Below, in pieces: positions 28,025 to 37,059 of a stretch of DNA of 54,667 bases. Origin of the DNA: an uncultured Collinsella sp. (GTDB taxonomy: Bacteria; Actinomycetota; Coriobacteriia; Coriobacteriales; Coriobacteriaceae); the NCBI GenBank assembly GCA_902464565.1, contig CABQJV010000011.1, forward strand, positions 1 to 54,667, in the 5' to 3' direction. The stretch's first letter is position 1; every line of letters starts with the position of its first letter. The notes under the pieces are model-generated. The model saw nothing but the letters and a program-made list of their open reading frames with translations. It was not told where the DNA came from and did no database searches. A program made the position numbers and the translations under genes.

Positions 28025-28062
28025 CATTTCGAAACAATTCTATGCAAGTTTGTTTCGAAATG
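28025..28062. terminator. Perfect inverted repeat after the glycosyltransferase gene
   Basis: A 13-bp perfect inverted repeat (CATTTCGAAACAA with TTGTTTCGAAATG) with a 12-base loop starts 7 bases past the glycosyltransferase stop on the minus strand. It is AT-rich and lacks a clean T run, so it could be a terminator, an mRNA 3' structure or an operator for argR. Confidence 0.5.
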
Positions 28063-28068
28063 AGCCGT

Positions 28069-29109
28069 TTAGGCGGTTTTTGCGCCCGTCCGGTTAAGAA
28101 AAGCTGCCAGATGCGTACACATCACGCAGCGCGCGGGCTTGGCGCTGGCAATCGGCCCAAACAACAGACCGAGTCCCCGATGGTTGTCCTTGAGCGCGGC
28201 GACCATCTGACGGGTTCGAGGCGCATCGAGCATATCACGCATGCGGGCGGAACGCTCGATTGACGACACCCCATGCGGACTCAGACACAAATTCTCGATG
28301 CAGGCGACCAGTCCGGCAAAGTAGAACTTTTGGCTTGCCAGCTTGAGCCGACCACCGCTATCTGCTTCCGAAAGTGAGTCCGCAAGCTCGTCGAGCGCTC
28401 GGGTGTCATCGGATACCTTGGCATACATGGTGGGATCAAAGGCATCTGTAAGCTTAGGTGCCGCCGCGTGGAAACAAGCGTCGCCGCAGCCGGAGACGCG
28501 CTGCGCCCGCGAGAGCGCACAAGCCATAAACCCAACTGTGCGAAACGCCTTGTCGCACAAAAGGCATGCCTCAAACAGCGAGCGGCTGTACATCACGCCA
28601 GAGGTCTGAACGACTAGGCCGCCTAAAATCAACTGAGGCAGCCCGGCCACCATCGAAGATTTGCTATCAATGGAAATATGAGCAGCATCCAAGACGCGCG
28701 AATGGCGCTCTCGATGTGCATCATAACGGTCGAGCGACACCGTGGGGAACACTATGTCTGCCGCAGTATCGCACGCGATATCGACCATCTTGGAAAGGGA
28801 CTGCGGAGCTAACCACTCATCGGCGTTCATAGCGATGATTTGAGAGCCACGCGAGGCAGCAAAACCGGCACGAAGACAAGCACCGCGCTTCGCGTCCTCG
28901 ACGTCAATCAAATCAATATGGATGTCCCTGTCGGCAGCAACTTGAAGCGAATGGCGCACACCGGGCGCAGCATCGCGGCAGACAACGACAATCTGCAAAT
29001 CGTAGAGGTCTTGGTTCTGGATACTCTCGAGCGCACGCATCGCATAGCTGGGCGAACCTTCTACCACAAGGATCACCGAAAGTCGCGGATGCGAGCCACG
29101 TCGAACCAA
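28069..29109 (-). CDS. Family 2-like glycosyltransferase
   Basis: A 346-residue protein whose first half is a GT-A fold typical of GT2 enzymes: LSVILVVEGSPSYAMRALESIQNQDL, LIDVEDAKRGACLRAGFAASRG, and MNADEWLAP in the place of the DXD metal site. The C-terminal half is not recognisable. The sugar and acceptor are unknown; such enzymes build surface polysaccharides. The start appears to be TTG, 8 bases after AGAGGA, because no ATG lies before the conserved strand. It sits between argR and truA and shows no obvious functional link to either. Confidence 0.75.
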   Translation of the reverse strand: MVRRGSHPRLSVILVVEGSPSYAMRALESIQNQDLYDLQIVVVCRDAAPGVRHSLQVAADRDIHIDLIDVEDAKRGACLRAGFAASRGSQIIAMNADEWLAPQSLSKMVDIACDTAADIVFPTVSLDRYDAHRERHSRVLDAAHISIDSKSSMVAGLPQLILGGLVVQTSGVMYSRSLFEACLLCDKAFRTVGFMACALSRAQRVSGCGDACFHAAAPKLTDAFDPTMYAKVSDDTRALDELADSLSEADSGGRLKLASQKFYFAGLVACIENLCLSPHGVSSIERSARMRDMLDAPRTRQMVAALKDNHRGLGLLFGPIASAKPARCVMCTHLAAFLNRTGAKTA

Positions 29110-29243
29110 GTTATCCGTCCTCTCGACAGCAATGAATCAAACCGTGGTTCATGGTACACCCCGCCAATAAAAGCAATGAGACACCAGTTGTATTGCACGC
29201 CAAGAACAGATGTTGCACACGCGCAGCCCACAGATGACAGGTG

Positions 29244-29262
29244 TCGACGCACGACGCGTCGA
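29244..29262 (-). terminator. Hairpin after truA
   Basis: A 7-bp stem (TCGACGC with GCGTCGA) with a 5-base loop lies just past the truA stop on the minus strand; no T tract follows. Confidence 0.35.
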
Positions 29263-29270
29263 GCCCTCCC

Positions 29271-30095
29271 CTAGTCGAGCACGACAAGCTCGTCGGGGCC
29301 GTAATCCACACCCATAAACGTAAGGCCGCAGGCAGGCGCCGTGGGACCCGCAGCGGTACGGTCGCAGGCATCAATGACCTCGCGCATCCACTCGGAATCG
29401 CGGCGATGCATGCCGATCTCCACGAGCGTGCCCACAATAGTGCGCACCATCGAATGTAAAAATGCGTTGCCCTCGATGGTAAACGTCAGGATATCCTCGC
29501 CAAAAGCGACCTCGTGGCCAAACTCGGCACGCATCACGCAGCGGTGCGTGGGCTTGCCCACGGCAGAGGCGACCTTACAAAAGCTCTTAAAGTCCTGCTC
29601 GCCCAAGAGCGCAGGGCACGCTGCAGCCATGGCATCGACATCCAAGGGAAAGCGTTGCCACCACACTGCACCGCGCGAGAGCACGGGGCGCGCGTCGCGA
29701 TCGGCAATACGGTACGTATACGTACGGGAACGCGCATCAAAGCGTGCAGAAAAGCCTTTACGGGCCTTGTAGACCTCGTTTATGGCGATATCTTTAGGCA
29801 GGAGGGCATCCATAGCCCTCAGCCACCTACGGCGCGTCAAAGCCAGCTCAGCGTCCGTTACGGGCACACTAATGTACTGGGCCACCGCATGCACGCCGGC
29901 ATCGGTACGCCCCGCGCACGTCAGGTCAATCGGACGGCGCAGCAGCGTCTCGATAGCGCGGCGCAACTCGCCCGCAACGGTCGTCTGGCCCGGCTGCTCG
30001 GCAAATCCGCTATACGAGGAGCCATCATAGGCAACACGGAATACGAGCGTGGCATCGAGCTCTGGAATCGAATTCAAATCAGACGGCGCGGTCAT
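29271..30095 (-). CDS. truA: tRNA pseudouridine(38-40) synthase
   Basis: A 274-residue TruA, which isomerises uridines 38-40 in the tRNA anticodon stem. The catalytic aspartate is in CAGRTDAGVHA; further family segments are FRVAYDGSSYSGF and GNAFLHSMVRTIVGTLVEIG. The start ATG at 30095 follows GGGAGC; a TTG five codons upstream is also in frame. It follows rplQ across a strong terminator, the classical gene order at the end of the alpha operon in Gram-positive bacteria. Confidence 0.95.
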   Translation of the reverse strand: MTAPSDLNSIPELDATLVFRVAYDGSSYSGFAEQPGQTTVAGELRRAIETLLRRPIDLTCAGRTDAGVHAVAQYISVPVTDAELALTRRRWLRAMDALLPKDIAINEVYKARKGFSARFDARSRTYTYRIADRDARPVLSRGAVWWQRFPLDVDAMAAACPALLGEQDFKSFCKVASAVGKPTHRCVMRAEFGHEVAFGEDILTFTIEGNAFLHSMVRTIVGTLVEIGMHRRDSEWMREVIDACDRTAAGPTAPACGLTFMGVDYGPDELVVLD

Positions 30096-30130
30096 GGGCG
30101 CTCCCAACAAACTATCAACGGTATCGCGAC

Positions 30131-30161
30131 AAAAAAAGAGGGGTACGCGAACGTACCCCTC
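30131..30161 (-). terminator. Terminator of the alpha ribosomal operon
   Basis: A perfect 10-bp stem (GAGGGGTACG with CGTACCCCTC) with a 4-base loop is followed by seven T on the minus strand, 27 bases past the rplQ stop. Confidence 0.95.
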
Positions 30162-30187
30162 GAATATAGCCTATGCAGACGGATTGT

Positions 30188-30655
30188 CTACTCAGCGGTC
30201 TCCACAGCAGGAGCCTCCTCGACGGCCTCGACCTTCTTGGGAGCAGCGGCCTTCTTGGGGGCCGGAGCAGCCTTCTTGGCCTTAGGCGTGCAAGGCTCGG
30301 TGACGAGCTCCATGATAACGATAGGAGCGTTGTCGCCCTTACGGTTACCGAGCTTCATGATGCGGGTGTAACCGCCGTTGCGGTCCTGCCACATGCCCTG
30401 GGCAGCCTTGTCGAAGATCTCGGCAACGAGCTGCTTATCGCCGAGCTTGGCGATGGCCAGACGACGAGAGTGCAGGTCGCCCTTCTTGGCCCAGGTGATG
30501 ATCGGATCGACGACCGAACGCAGCGCCTTAGCGCGGGTCTCGGTGGTCTTGATGCGGTCGTTCTCGAAGAGGGCCTTGGCCAGGCTCTTCTTCATGGCCT
30601 TGGTGTGGCTCGCATCGGTGCCGAGCTTCAGGCCCTTCTTAACGTTGTGACGCAT
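30188..30655 (-). CDS. rplQ: Ribosomal protein bL17
   Basis: A 155-residue bL17. The core (MRHNVKKGLKLGTDASHTKAM to about residue 118) is standard; the last 35 residues are an Ala/Lys/Pro then acidic tail (KKAAPAPKKAAAPKKVEAVEE) not found in short forms. It binds near the peptide exit tunnel on the large subunit. Last gene of the alpha operon, 30 bases after rpoA. Confidence 0.97.
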   Translation of the reverse strand: MRHNVKKGLKLGTDASHTKAMKKSLAKALFENDRIKTTETRAKALRSVVDPIITWAKKGDLHSRRLAIAKLGDKQLVAEIFDKAAQGMWQDRNGGYTRIMKLGNRKGDNAPIVIMELVTEPCTPKAKKAAPAPKKAAAPKKVEAVEEAPAVETAE

Positions 30656-30685
30656 GGTCTAGTTTCTCCTCAAATATGCGAAGCA

Positions 30686-31627
30686 TTAAGCCTTCAGGCT
30701 CAGGCCCATGGACTCAAGCTTGTCCTTCACTTCCTCGATCGACTTAACACCGAAGTTACGGATGTTGAGCAGATCGTTCTCCGAGAACTCAACGAGCTGA
30801 CGGACCGAGTGAATGCTGGCGCGCTTAAGGCAGTTGTAGGAACGGACGGAAAGGTCCAGATCCTCGATCTGCTTGTCCAGCTCGGCGTTGTCGTTGGTGA
30901 CCTCGGGAGCGAAGATCGAAGCCTCCTCCTCGACCTCGGGGGTCTCGGCAAGGTTCATAAAGGCAGCCATATGCTGGTTGATGATATTGGCAGCCTGGAC
31001 CACGGCGTCGCGCGGGGCGATGGAGCCGTTGGTCTCGATCTCGAGGACAAGGCGGTCGTAGTCGGTGTGCTGACCGACACGACAAGCCTCAACGAGCTTG
31101 GCGCAACGGGAAACCGGCGAGTACAGCGAGTCGACATGGATCACACCGATGGGATCGTTATCGCGCTTGTTGGCCTCGCCAGAAACATAGCCGCGGCCAT
31201 AGCCGATGCGCATGCTCATGGTGAGATGGCCACCCTCGGTGAGCGTAGCGATGTGCTGCTCGGGGTTGACCAGCTCAAACTCGGACGGAATAAAGAAGTC
31301 CGCACCGGTGACCTCGCAGGGGCCGTCAACCGAGATGGTGGCGGTCGCCTCGTCGGTCGTGCCGAGAGCCCTGAAGACAAGACCCTTGACATTCAGGACG
31401 ATGTCGGTGACATCCTCGACCATGTTAGGGATGGTCATGAACTCGTGCTGCGCACCATCGATCTGAATAGCCTCGACAGCGGCACCCTCGAGCGAGGACA
31501 GAAGAACGCGACGAAGGGAGTTACCCAGCGTATCGCCGTAACCACGCTCGAGCGGCTCGACGGAGACACGAGCAGACGTCTCGTTGATCTCTTCGACCTG
31601 AACCTGAGGCCTAATGAATTCTGACAT
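30686..31627 (-). CDS. rpoA: RNA polymerase alpha subunit
   Basis: A 313-residue alpha subunit. The N-terminal assembly domain includes EPLERGYGDTLGNSLRRVLLSSL; the C-terminal domain includes DLDLSVRSYNCLKRASIHSV and the FGVKSIEEVKDKL helix that contacts DNA and activators. It nucleates core polymerase assembly. It lies between rpsD and rplQ in the conserved alpha operon. Confidence 0.98.
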   Translation of the reverse strand: MSEFIRPQVQVEEINETSARVSVEPLERGYGDTLGNSLRRVLLSSLEGAAVEAIQIDGAQHEFMTIPNMVEDVTDIVLNVKGLVFRALGTTDEATATISVDGPCEVTGADFFIPSEFELVNPEQHIATLTEGGHLTMSMRIGYGRGYVSGEANKRDNDPIGVIHVDSLYSPVSRCAKLVEACRVGQHTDYDRLVLEIETNGSIAPRDAVVQAANIINQHMAAFMNLAETPEVEEEASIFAPEVTNDNAELDKQIEDLDLSVRSYNCLKRASIHSVRQLVEFSENDLLNIRNFGVKSIEEVKDKLESMGLSLKA

Positions 31628-31659
31628 GTATTACCTCCAGCCTCAGCAGCCCGGATGGA

Positions 31660-32256
31660 CTACTTAGAGTAGAGCTCGACGATGAGCTGCTCGTTGATAT
31701 CACCGCTGATCTGCTCACGCGTCGGCAGAGCGAGCACGTTACCAGACAGCTTCTCGATATCGACCTCGAGCCAGCCAGGAACCTCAAAGCGCTCGGAGGA
31801 AATCAGGGCCTCCTTGATGGGGAGGAGGTCACGGAACTTCTCGCCGACAGCGACGACATCGCCGGCCTTGACGCGGTAGGACGGGATGTCCACGCGCTTG
31901 CCGTTCACGGTGAAGTGACCATGACGGACGGACTGACGAGCCTCTTTGCGGGTGCGGGCGAAGCCAAGACGGAAGACGACGTTGTCGAGGCGAGACTCAA
32001 GGATGATCATGAGGTTCTCACCGGTGACGCCGTTCATCTTGCGGGCCTTGTTGAAGTAGCCGTGGAACTGCTTCTCCAGAACGCCATAGATGAACTTGAC
32101 CTTCTGCTTCTCGCGCAGCTGCATGCCGTACTCAGATTCCTTGCGACGGCGCTTGGGCTGACGGATAGATTCCTTCTTGCTGCTGTAACCGAGCTCAGCG
32201 GGATCGATCCCGAGCTGACGGCAGCGCTTAAGAACAGGAGTCCTGTCGATTGCCAT
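31660..32256 (-). CDS. rpsD: Ribosomal protein uS4
   Basis: A 198-residue uS4 with the S4 RNA-binding domain (LDNVVFRLGFARTRKEARQSVRHGHFTVNGKRVDIPSY). It belongs to the zinc-free type: only one cysteine is in the N-terminal region. It initiates assembly of the small subunit and can regulate its operon in other bacteria. It lies between rpsK and rpoA. Confidence 0.97.
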   Translation of the reverse strand: MAIDRTPVLKRCRQLGIDPAELGYSSKKESIRQPKRRRKESEYGMQLREKQKVKFIYGVLEKQFHGYFNKARKMNGVTGENLMIILESRLDNVVFRLGFARTRKEARQSVRHGHFTVNGKRVDIPSYRVKAGDVVAVGEKFRDLLPIKEALISSERFEVPGWLEVDIEKLSGNVLALPTREQISGDINEQLIVELYSK

Positions 32257-32275
32257 ATTGATACGATCCTTTCAG

Positions 32276-32680
32276 TTACACGCGGCGACGCTTCTTGGGG
32301 CGGCAGCCGTTGTGCGGAATGGGGGTCTTGTCCTGGATGCTCGAGACCTCGAGGCCAGCAGCCTGGAGGGAGCGGATGGCGGTCTCACGACCGGAGCCGG
32401 GGCCCTTGACGAAGACGGAAACCTTCTTCATACCGTGCTCCATGGCCTGCTTGGCAGCAGCCTCGGCAGCCATCTGGGCAGCGAACGGCGTGGACTTACG
32501 GGAGCCCTTGAAGCCCACCTGGCCAGCCGACTTCCAGGAAATGACGTTGCCCTGGGGATCGGTGATCGAAACGATCGTGTTGTTGAACGTAGAACGAATG
32601 TGAGCCTGGCCCACGGAAATGTTCTTACGGTCCGCGCGCTTCAGACGGGCAGCGCGAACGTTCTTCTTAGCAGTAGCCAT
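32276..32680 (-). CDS. rpsK: Ribosomal protein uS11
   Basis: A 134-residue uS11 with the family core NISVGQAHIRSTFNNTIVSI and the C-terminus TPIPHNGCRPKKRRRV. It forms part of the 30S platform. Spaced 14 bases from rpsM upstream and 19 bases from rpsD downstream. Confidence 0.98.
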   Translation of the reverse strand: MATAKKNVRAARLKRADRKNISVGQAHIRSTFNNTIVSITDPQGNVISWKSAGQVGFKGSRKSTPFAAQMAAEAAAKQAMEHGMKKVSVFVKGPGSGRETAIRSLQAAGLEVSSIQDKTPIPHNGCRPKKRRRV

Positions 32681-32694
32681 CTATCTAGCGCTCC

Positions 32695-33069
32695 TTATTT
32701 CTTCTTCTTAGCACCGATCTGACGCTTCGGGCCCTTGCGGGTACGAGCGTTAGTGTGGGTGCGCTGGCCGCGGACCGGGAGGCCCTTGCGGTGACGAAGG
32801 CCGCGGTTGCAGCCGATGTCCATAAGGCGCTTGACGTTCTGGTTGCGCTCACGGCGGAGGTCGCCCTCAACCATGATCTGGTTCTTGTCGATATAATCGC
32901 GGATGGCGTTAACCTCATCCTCGGTGAGGTCCTTAACGCGCGTATCCACGTTAACGTTGCACTCGACGCAAATCTTCGTCGCAGTGGTGCGGCCGATGCC
33001 GTAAATGTAGGTCAGACCGATCTCAACGCGCTTCTCACGCGGGAGGTCGACACCATTAATACGGGCCAA
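32695..33069 (-). CDS. rpsM: Ribosomal protein uS13
   Basis: A 124-residue uS13 opening MARINGVDLPREKRVEIGLT, with the GQRTHTNARTRKG segment and a lysine-rich end that reaches the P-site tRNA. It makes bridges between the subunits. Follows rpmJ by 14 bases. Confidence 0.98.
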   Translation of the reverse strand: MARINGVDLPREKRVEIGLTYIYGIGRTTATKICVECNVNVDTRVKDLTEDEVNAIRDYIDKNQIMVEGDLRRERNQNVKRLMDIGCNRGLRHRKGLPVRGQRTHTNARTRKGPKRQIGAKKKK

Positions 33070-33083
33070 CGTAGTCTCCTCTC

Positions 33084-33197
33084 TTAACCCTGACGCTGCT
33101 TATGACGGGGGTTCTCGCAAATGACGAGGACCTTGCCATGGCGCCTAATGATTTTGCACTTATCGCACATCTTCTTGACCGAAGGACGTACCTTCAT
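33084..33197 (-). CDS. rpmJ: Ribosomal protein bL36
   Basis: A 37-residue protein, MKVRPSVKKMCDKCKIIRRH at the start, ending ENPRHKQRQG. The CxxC, later Cys and His are the zinc ligands of the classical (C+) bL36. GAAAGGAAGAACG precedes the ATG. It lies between infA and rpsM as in most bacteria. Confidence 0.95.
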   Translation of the reverse strand: MKVRPSVKKMCDKCKIIRRHGKVLVICENPRHKQRQG

Positions 33198-33347
33198 CGT
33201 TCTTCCTTTCGGTAGCGCTCAAACTACTTCCCTACTATCTACTCGCCCAGCCGCAGGCGTTTAAAACTATGGCTGGTCTTCACACACAATCCGACCGTAG
33301 GTTGAGCTAAGCCTGCAGTCGGAAAAGGAGTGCGTGTATGCGTGCCG

Positions 33348-33572
33348 CTATTTATAGCGATAGGTGATGCGGCCGCGGGTCAGGTCGTACGGGGAAAGCT
33401 CCACGACAACCCTGTCACCGGGGAGAATACGGATGTAATTCATTCGGATCTTGCCAGAAATGTTGCACAGAACCGAATGACCGTTCTCGAGCTCGACCTT
33501 AAACATGGCGTTGGGCAGCGGTTCCTTTACCGTACCCTCGAGCTCAATTGCGTCTTCCTTCTTCACAAGCAA
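33348..33572 (-). CDS. infA: Translation initiation factor IF-1
   Basis: A 74-residue OB-fold protein with the family core VKEPLPNAMFKVELENGHSV and ILPGDRVVVELSPYDLTRGR. It occupies the A site of the 30S subunit during initiation. The ATG used gives MLVKKEDAIE; most homologues start two codons later in sequence but no better start exists. A 139-base gap separates it from map, with a candidate promoter. Confidence 0.96.
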   Translation of the reverse strand: MLVKKEDAIELEGTVKEPLPNAMFKVELENGHSVLCNISGKIRMNYIRILPGDRVVVELSPYDLTRGRITYRYK

Positions 33573-33605
33573 TCATCTTTCTCTAGAAAACGACAGCGAT
33601 TGAGT

Positions 33606-33634
33606 ATTCTACAATACGCGTGCACGTATCGTAA
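33606..33634 (-). promoter_or_regulatory. Candidate promoter for infA-rpmJ-alpha genes
   Basis: On the minus strand TAGAAT (33606-33611) follows TTACGA by 17 bases; the -35 is weak. The predicted start would give an infA leader of about 30 bases. The region between also contains the palindrome CGTGCACG. Confidence 0.35.
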
Positions 33635-33711
33635 TATCTTCGTAATGGCTCCACAACTAAGTGAAGCTTGTTACTTTGAAATGTAAATGCCGACGAATTT
33701 GAACGCGGCCT

Positions 33712-34500
33712 CTACATCTCGCCTCCTTGCAAGGAGCACCAAGCGCCTTGCGCGTCGGTGGTAAGAATCACCGGGCCGTCATCGGTAATGGCGACGGTGT
33801 TCTCGTAGTGCGCGGCGGGCAGGTGGTCGTTGGTCGTAACGATCCAACCATCGGAGCCCGTGCTCACATGATTGGATCCCATCGTGACCATCGGCTCGAT
33901 GGCAATGACCATACCGGCCTGGAGACGAACGCCCCTCCCCTTCTTTCCGTAATTCGGAACGTTGGGGTCCTCGTGCATCACATGGCCAATACCGTGCCCC
34001 ACATAATCGCGAAGCACGCCATAGCCGTGAGACTCGGCGAGGGACTGGACGGCATAACCAATGTCCCCAATATGGTTACCGGGAACAGCCTGCTCGATTG
34101 CAGCCTTAAGGCAATCGCGCGTAACCTCGCACAGGGCCTTGGCCTCGGGCGTGGGGGTACCGACGAAAAACGTCCAAGCGTTATCTCCGACCCAACCGTC
34201 GACAACAGCACCCGTATCGATGGAGATAATATCGCCATCACGCAGAATCATGTCGGGATTGGGAATACCGTGCACCACGGCATCGTTAATCGATGCACAG
34301 ATGGTACCGGGGAACCCGCCGTAGCCCTTAAAGGCCGGGGTGCCACCATGCATGCGGATAATCTGCTCCGCAAGCTGATCGAGCTCAAAGGTCGAAACAC
34401 CAGGGCGAACCATGGCCCCAACGTGGCGGAGCGCCATCTTAGATAGCGCTCCTGCCTTCTTCATCTGCTCGATTTGCGTTGCAGACTTAATCTTGATCAT
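33712..34500 (-). CDS. map: Methionine aminopeptidase, type I
   Basis: A 262-residue metalloprotease that removes initiator methionine. The metal ligands can be placed: Asp in DTGAVVDGWVGDNAW (two), His in GHGIGHVMHEDPN, Glu in AIEPMVTMG and Glu in HYENTVAITDDG. The ATG overlaps the adk stop as ATGA, so the two are translationally coupled. Standard secY-adk-map order. Confidence 0.97.
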   Translation of the reverse strand: MIKIKSATQIEQMKKAGALSKMALRHVGAMVRPGVSTFELDQLAEQIIRMHGGTPAFKGYGGFPGTICASINDAVVHGIPNPDMILRDGDIISIDTGAVVDGWVGDNAWTFFVGTPTPEAKALCEVTRDCLKAAIEQAVPGNHIGDIGYAVQSLAESHGYGVLRDYVGHGIGHVMHEDPNVPNYGKKGRGVRLQAGMVIAIEPMVTMGSNHVSTGSDGWIVTTNDHLPAAHYENTVAITDDGPVILTTDAQGAWCSLQGGEM

Positions 34501-35123
34501 AGACCGAGAGCCTCTTTGACATCCCCGTACACGGTCTCGCGAGCCTGGTCACCGTTGACCGACTTAAGCAGACCCTGGCCACGATAGTAGTCGACGAGCG
34601 GGCTCGTGGACTTCTCGTAGACGTCGAGACGGTTCTTAATGGTCTCGGGCTTGTCGTCGTCGCGCTGATACATCTCGCCACCACACTTGGGGCAGGTAGC
34701 ATCGGCAGCGGTGCCGGTGTAACCGCAGGCGCGGCAGGTGCGACGCGAAGACAGACGGTCGATGATGACCTCGGGGGCCACGTCGACCAGAAGGGCGCAG
34801 TCGATCTCGCGACCCATGGCAGAGAGCTCGGAATCGAGCGTCACAGCCTGGGCGGTGTTGCGCGGGAAGCCATCGAGAATGAAACCCTGCTGGGCGTCAT
34901 CGGCGGCAAGGCGCTCCTTGACAAGGTCGATAACGAGCTGGTCGGGAACGAGCTCGCCGGCGTCCATGTACTTCTTAGCCTGAATACCAAGCTCAGTGCC
35001 ACCCTTGACGGCAGCACGCAGCAGGTCGCCCGTGGAAATGTGAGCGACGCCGAACTCGGCGACGAGCTCCTGTGCGACGGTGCCCTTACCGGCACCCGGA
35101 GCTCCGAGCAATACGAGGTTCAT
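34497..35123 (-). CDS. adk: Adenylate kinase
   Basis: A 208-residue enzyme interconverting ATP + AMP and 2 ADP. The P-loop is GAPGAGKGT at the N-terminus, with DGFPRN and a LID domain holding four cysteines (CRACGYTG, CPKCGG) that bind zinc, as in Gram-positive enzymes. The start ATG lies 6 bases after GGAGGA. Confidence 0.98.
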   Translation of the reverse strand: MNLVLLGAPGAGKGTVAQELVAEFGVAHISTGDLLRAAVKGGTELGIQAKKYMDAGELVPDQLVIDLVKERLAADDAQQGFILDGFPRNTAQAVTLDSELSAMGREIDCALLVDVAPEVIIDRLSSRRTCRACGYTGTAADATCPKCGGEMYQRDDDKPETIKNRLDVYEKSTSPLVDYYRGQGLLKSVNGDQARETVYGDVKEALGL

Positions 35124-35141
35124 GAGCAATCCTCCTCTAGC

Positions 35142-36428
35142 CTATTTAAAGAATCCATCGTAATCATACATCTTGATCTGGCCTTCGAGCTTGTCGACCG
35201 TGTCGAGCACGACGCCGACCATGATGAGGATGGACGTGCCGCCAAATGCCTGGATCAGATGGTTACCCGTGAAGGAGAAGATGATCGAAGGCACGATGGC
35301 GATGAGCGCCAAAAAGACAGCGCTGGGAAGCGTAATCTTGTTGAGCGCGTTCTTGATGTAGGCCGCGGTAGCCCTGCCCGGACGGACGCCCGGAATAAAG
35401 CCGCCCTGCTTCTTAAGGTTGTCGGCCGTGTCATCGGGGTTGAACACCATGGAGGTGTAGAAGTACGCGAAGAACACGATGAGGAAAACGTTAAGCACCC
35501 AGTTGAGCCAACCGGTCGAAAGCGCGGAGGCAACTGCCTGAATCCAGCCGATGCCGGGGAAGAACACGGCGATCTGAGCCGGGAAGTACAGCAGCGCCGA
35601 AGCGAAGATGATCGGCACGACGCCCGCGGTGTTGACCTTGATGGGCAGGTAGGTGGTCTGGCCACCCATCATGCGACGGCCCACGACGCGCTTGGCGTAA
35701 GAGACCGGAATGCGGCGCTGGCCGCGCTCAAGGAAAACGATCAGCGGGATGACCAGCAGGATGATGGCGCAGATGATCACCATGGTGATGATGCCACCGG
35801 CGTTACCCTCGGTGCTGGAGAAAATCGCCTGCGGAAGACCGGCCATGATGTTCGCGAAGATGATCAGCGACATGCCATTGCCGATACCACGCTGGGTGAT
35901 GAGCTCACCAATCCACATGATCAGCATGGCGCCCGCGGTGAGCGTACCGACGATCATGAGGTCAAAGATGATCTCGGGAGCACCGGCACCGTTGAAGCTA
36001 ATGCCGAAGCTCTTAAAGAGGAAGAGGTAACCCACGGAGTTGAGGATAGCCAGAGCCAAGGTGAGGTAACGCGAATACTGCGTAATCTTGGTCTGACCGA
36101 CCTCGCCCTCGCGGGCAAGCTCATGCAGGGAAGGCACGACGGCCTGGAGCATCTGGAGGATAATCGAGCTCGTGATGTACGGCATGATGCCCAAAGAGAA
36201 CACCGAGACATAGCTCAACGCGCCACCAGAGAAAAGATTCAGGAGGGCCATAGCACCTGCGGCGACCGAGTTGCTCCCGGTCGAGAAAAGGCCCAGCATC
36301 CCCTGGAAGGGAATGCCGGGCACAGGAACGTGCGCACCAATGCGGTACACGACGAGCATAGCTATGGTAAAAAGAATCTTTTCGCGCAGTTCTTTGATGC
36401 GGAAAGCATTCTTAAGACCATTTAGCAC
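35142..36428 (-). CDS. secY: Protein translocase subunit SecY
   Basis: A 428-residue channel protein with ten membrane segments, from LREKILFTIAMLVVYRIGAH to FGGTSILIMVGVVLDT. It pairs with SecE/G and with the SecA encoded at 4.5-7.3 kb. It overlaps the end of rplO by 7 bases. Confidence 0.98.
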   Translation of the reverse strand: MLNGLKNAFRIKELREKILFTIAMLVVYRIGAHVPVPGIPFQGMLGLFSTGSNSVAAGAMALLNLFSGGALSYVSVFSLGIMPYITSSIILQMLQAVVPSLHELAREGEVGQTKITQYSRYLTLALAILNSVGYLFLFKSFGISFNGAGAPEIIFDLMIVGTLTAGAMLIMWIGELITQRGIGNGMSLIIFANIMAGLPQAIFSSTEGNAGGIITMVIICAIILLVIPLIVFLERGQRRIPVSYAKRVVGRRMMGGQTTYLPIKVNTAGVVPIIFASALLYFPAQIAVFFPGIGWIQAVASALSTGWLNWVLNVFLIVFFAYFYTSMVFNPDDTADNLKKQGGFIPGVRPGRATAAYIKNALNKITLPSAVFLALIAIVPSIIFSFTGNHLIQAFGGTSILIMVGVVLDTVDKLEGQIKMYDYDGFFK

Positions 36429-36871
36429 GGCAGCTCGACCTTTCCGCCGGCGGCCTCGATCTTGGCCTGCGCAGAAGCGCTGACCTTGTCGACCTTGACC
36501 GTGAACTTCTTGGTGAGCTCACCATTGCCGAGCACCTTGACGGGCTCGAACTCGCTCTTGGTGATGCGAGCGGCCTTAAGAGCGGCACCGTCGATCACAG
36601 CGCCATCCTCGAACTTACGCTCGAGACGCTCAACGTTGACAGCGGTGTACTCGATACGACGGGGGTTGCGGAAGCCCGGAAGCTTGGGCAGGCGCATAGC
36701 CAGCGGAGTCTGGCCACCCTCGAAGCCGGCACCCTTGGTGCCACCAGAGCGGGAACCCTGGCCCTTCTGGCCGCGGCCAGAAGTGGTGCCGTGACCCGAA
36801 GAATTGCCACGGCCGACGCGCTTGCGGTTCTTAGTGGAACCGGGCGCGGGAGTAAGATCGTGAAGCTGCAT
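36422..36871 (-). CDS. rplO: Ribosomal protein uL15
   Basis: A 149-residue uL15 with the glycine-rich RNA-binding N-terminus (KRVGRGNSSGHGTTSGRGQKG) and LPKLPGFRNP. It overlaps secY by 7 bases and follows rpmD by 3 bases. Confidence 0.97.
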   Translation of the reverse strand: MQLHDLTPAPGSTKNRKRVGRGNSSGHGTTSGRGQKGQGSRSGGTKGAGFEGGQTPLAMRLPKLPGFRNPRRIEYTAVNVERLERKFEDGAVIDGAALKAARITKSEFEPVKVLGNGELTKKFTVKVDKVSASAQAKIEAAGGKVELPC

Positions 36872-36874
36872 TTG

Positions 36875-37057
36875 CTACTCCTCTACAATCTCGACAAGGT
36901 GCTTGACCTTGAAGATCATGCCGCGGACGGACTCGTTGTCAGCAATCTCGCGAACCTCGCGGATCCTGTGGAGACCGAGGGCACGGACAGTACGGACCTG
37001 GTCCTGCTTGCAACCATTGGTGCTGCGGACCTGCTTGATCTTGATGGTGTCAGCCAT
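36875..37057 (-). CDS. rpmD: Ribosomal protein uL30
   Basis: A 60-residue uL30 (IKIKQVRSTNGCKQDQVRTV, ADNESVRGMIFKVKHLVEI). Tightly packed between rpsE (2 bases) and rplO (3 bases). Confidence 0.97.
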   Translation of the reverse strand: MADTIKIKQVRSTNGCKQDQVRTVRALGLHRIREVREIADNESVRGMIFKVKHLVEIVEE

Positions 37058-37059
37058 GC

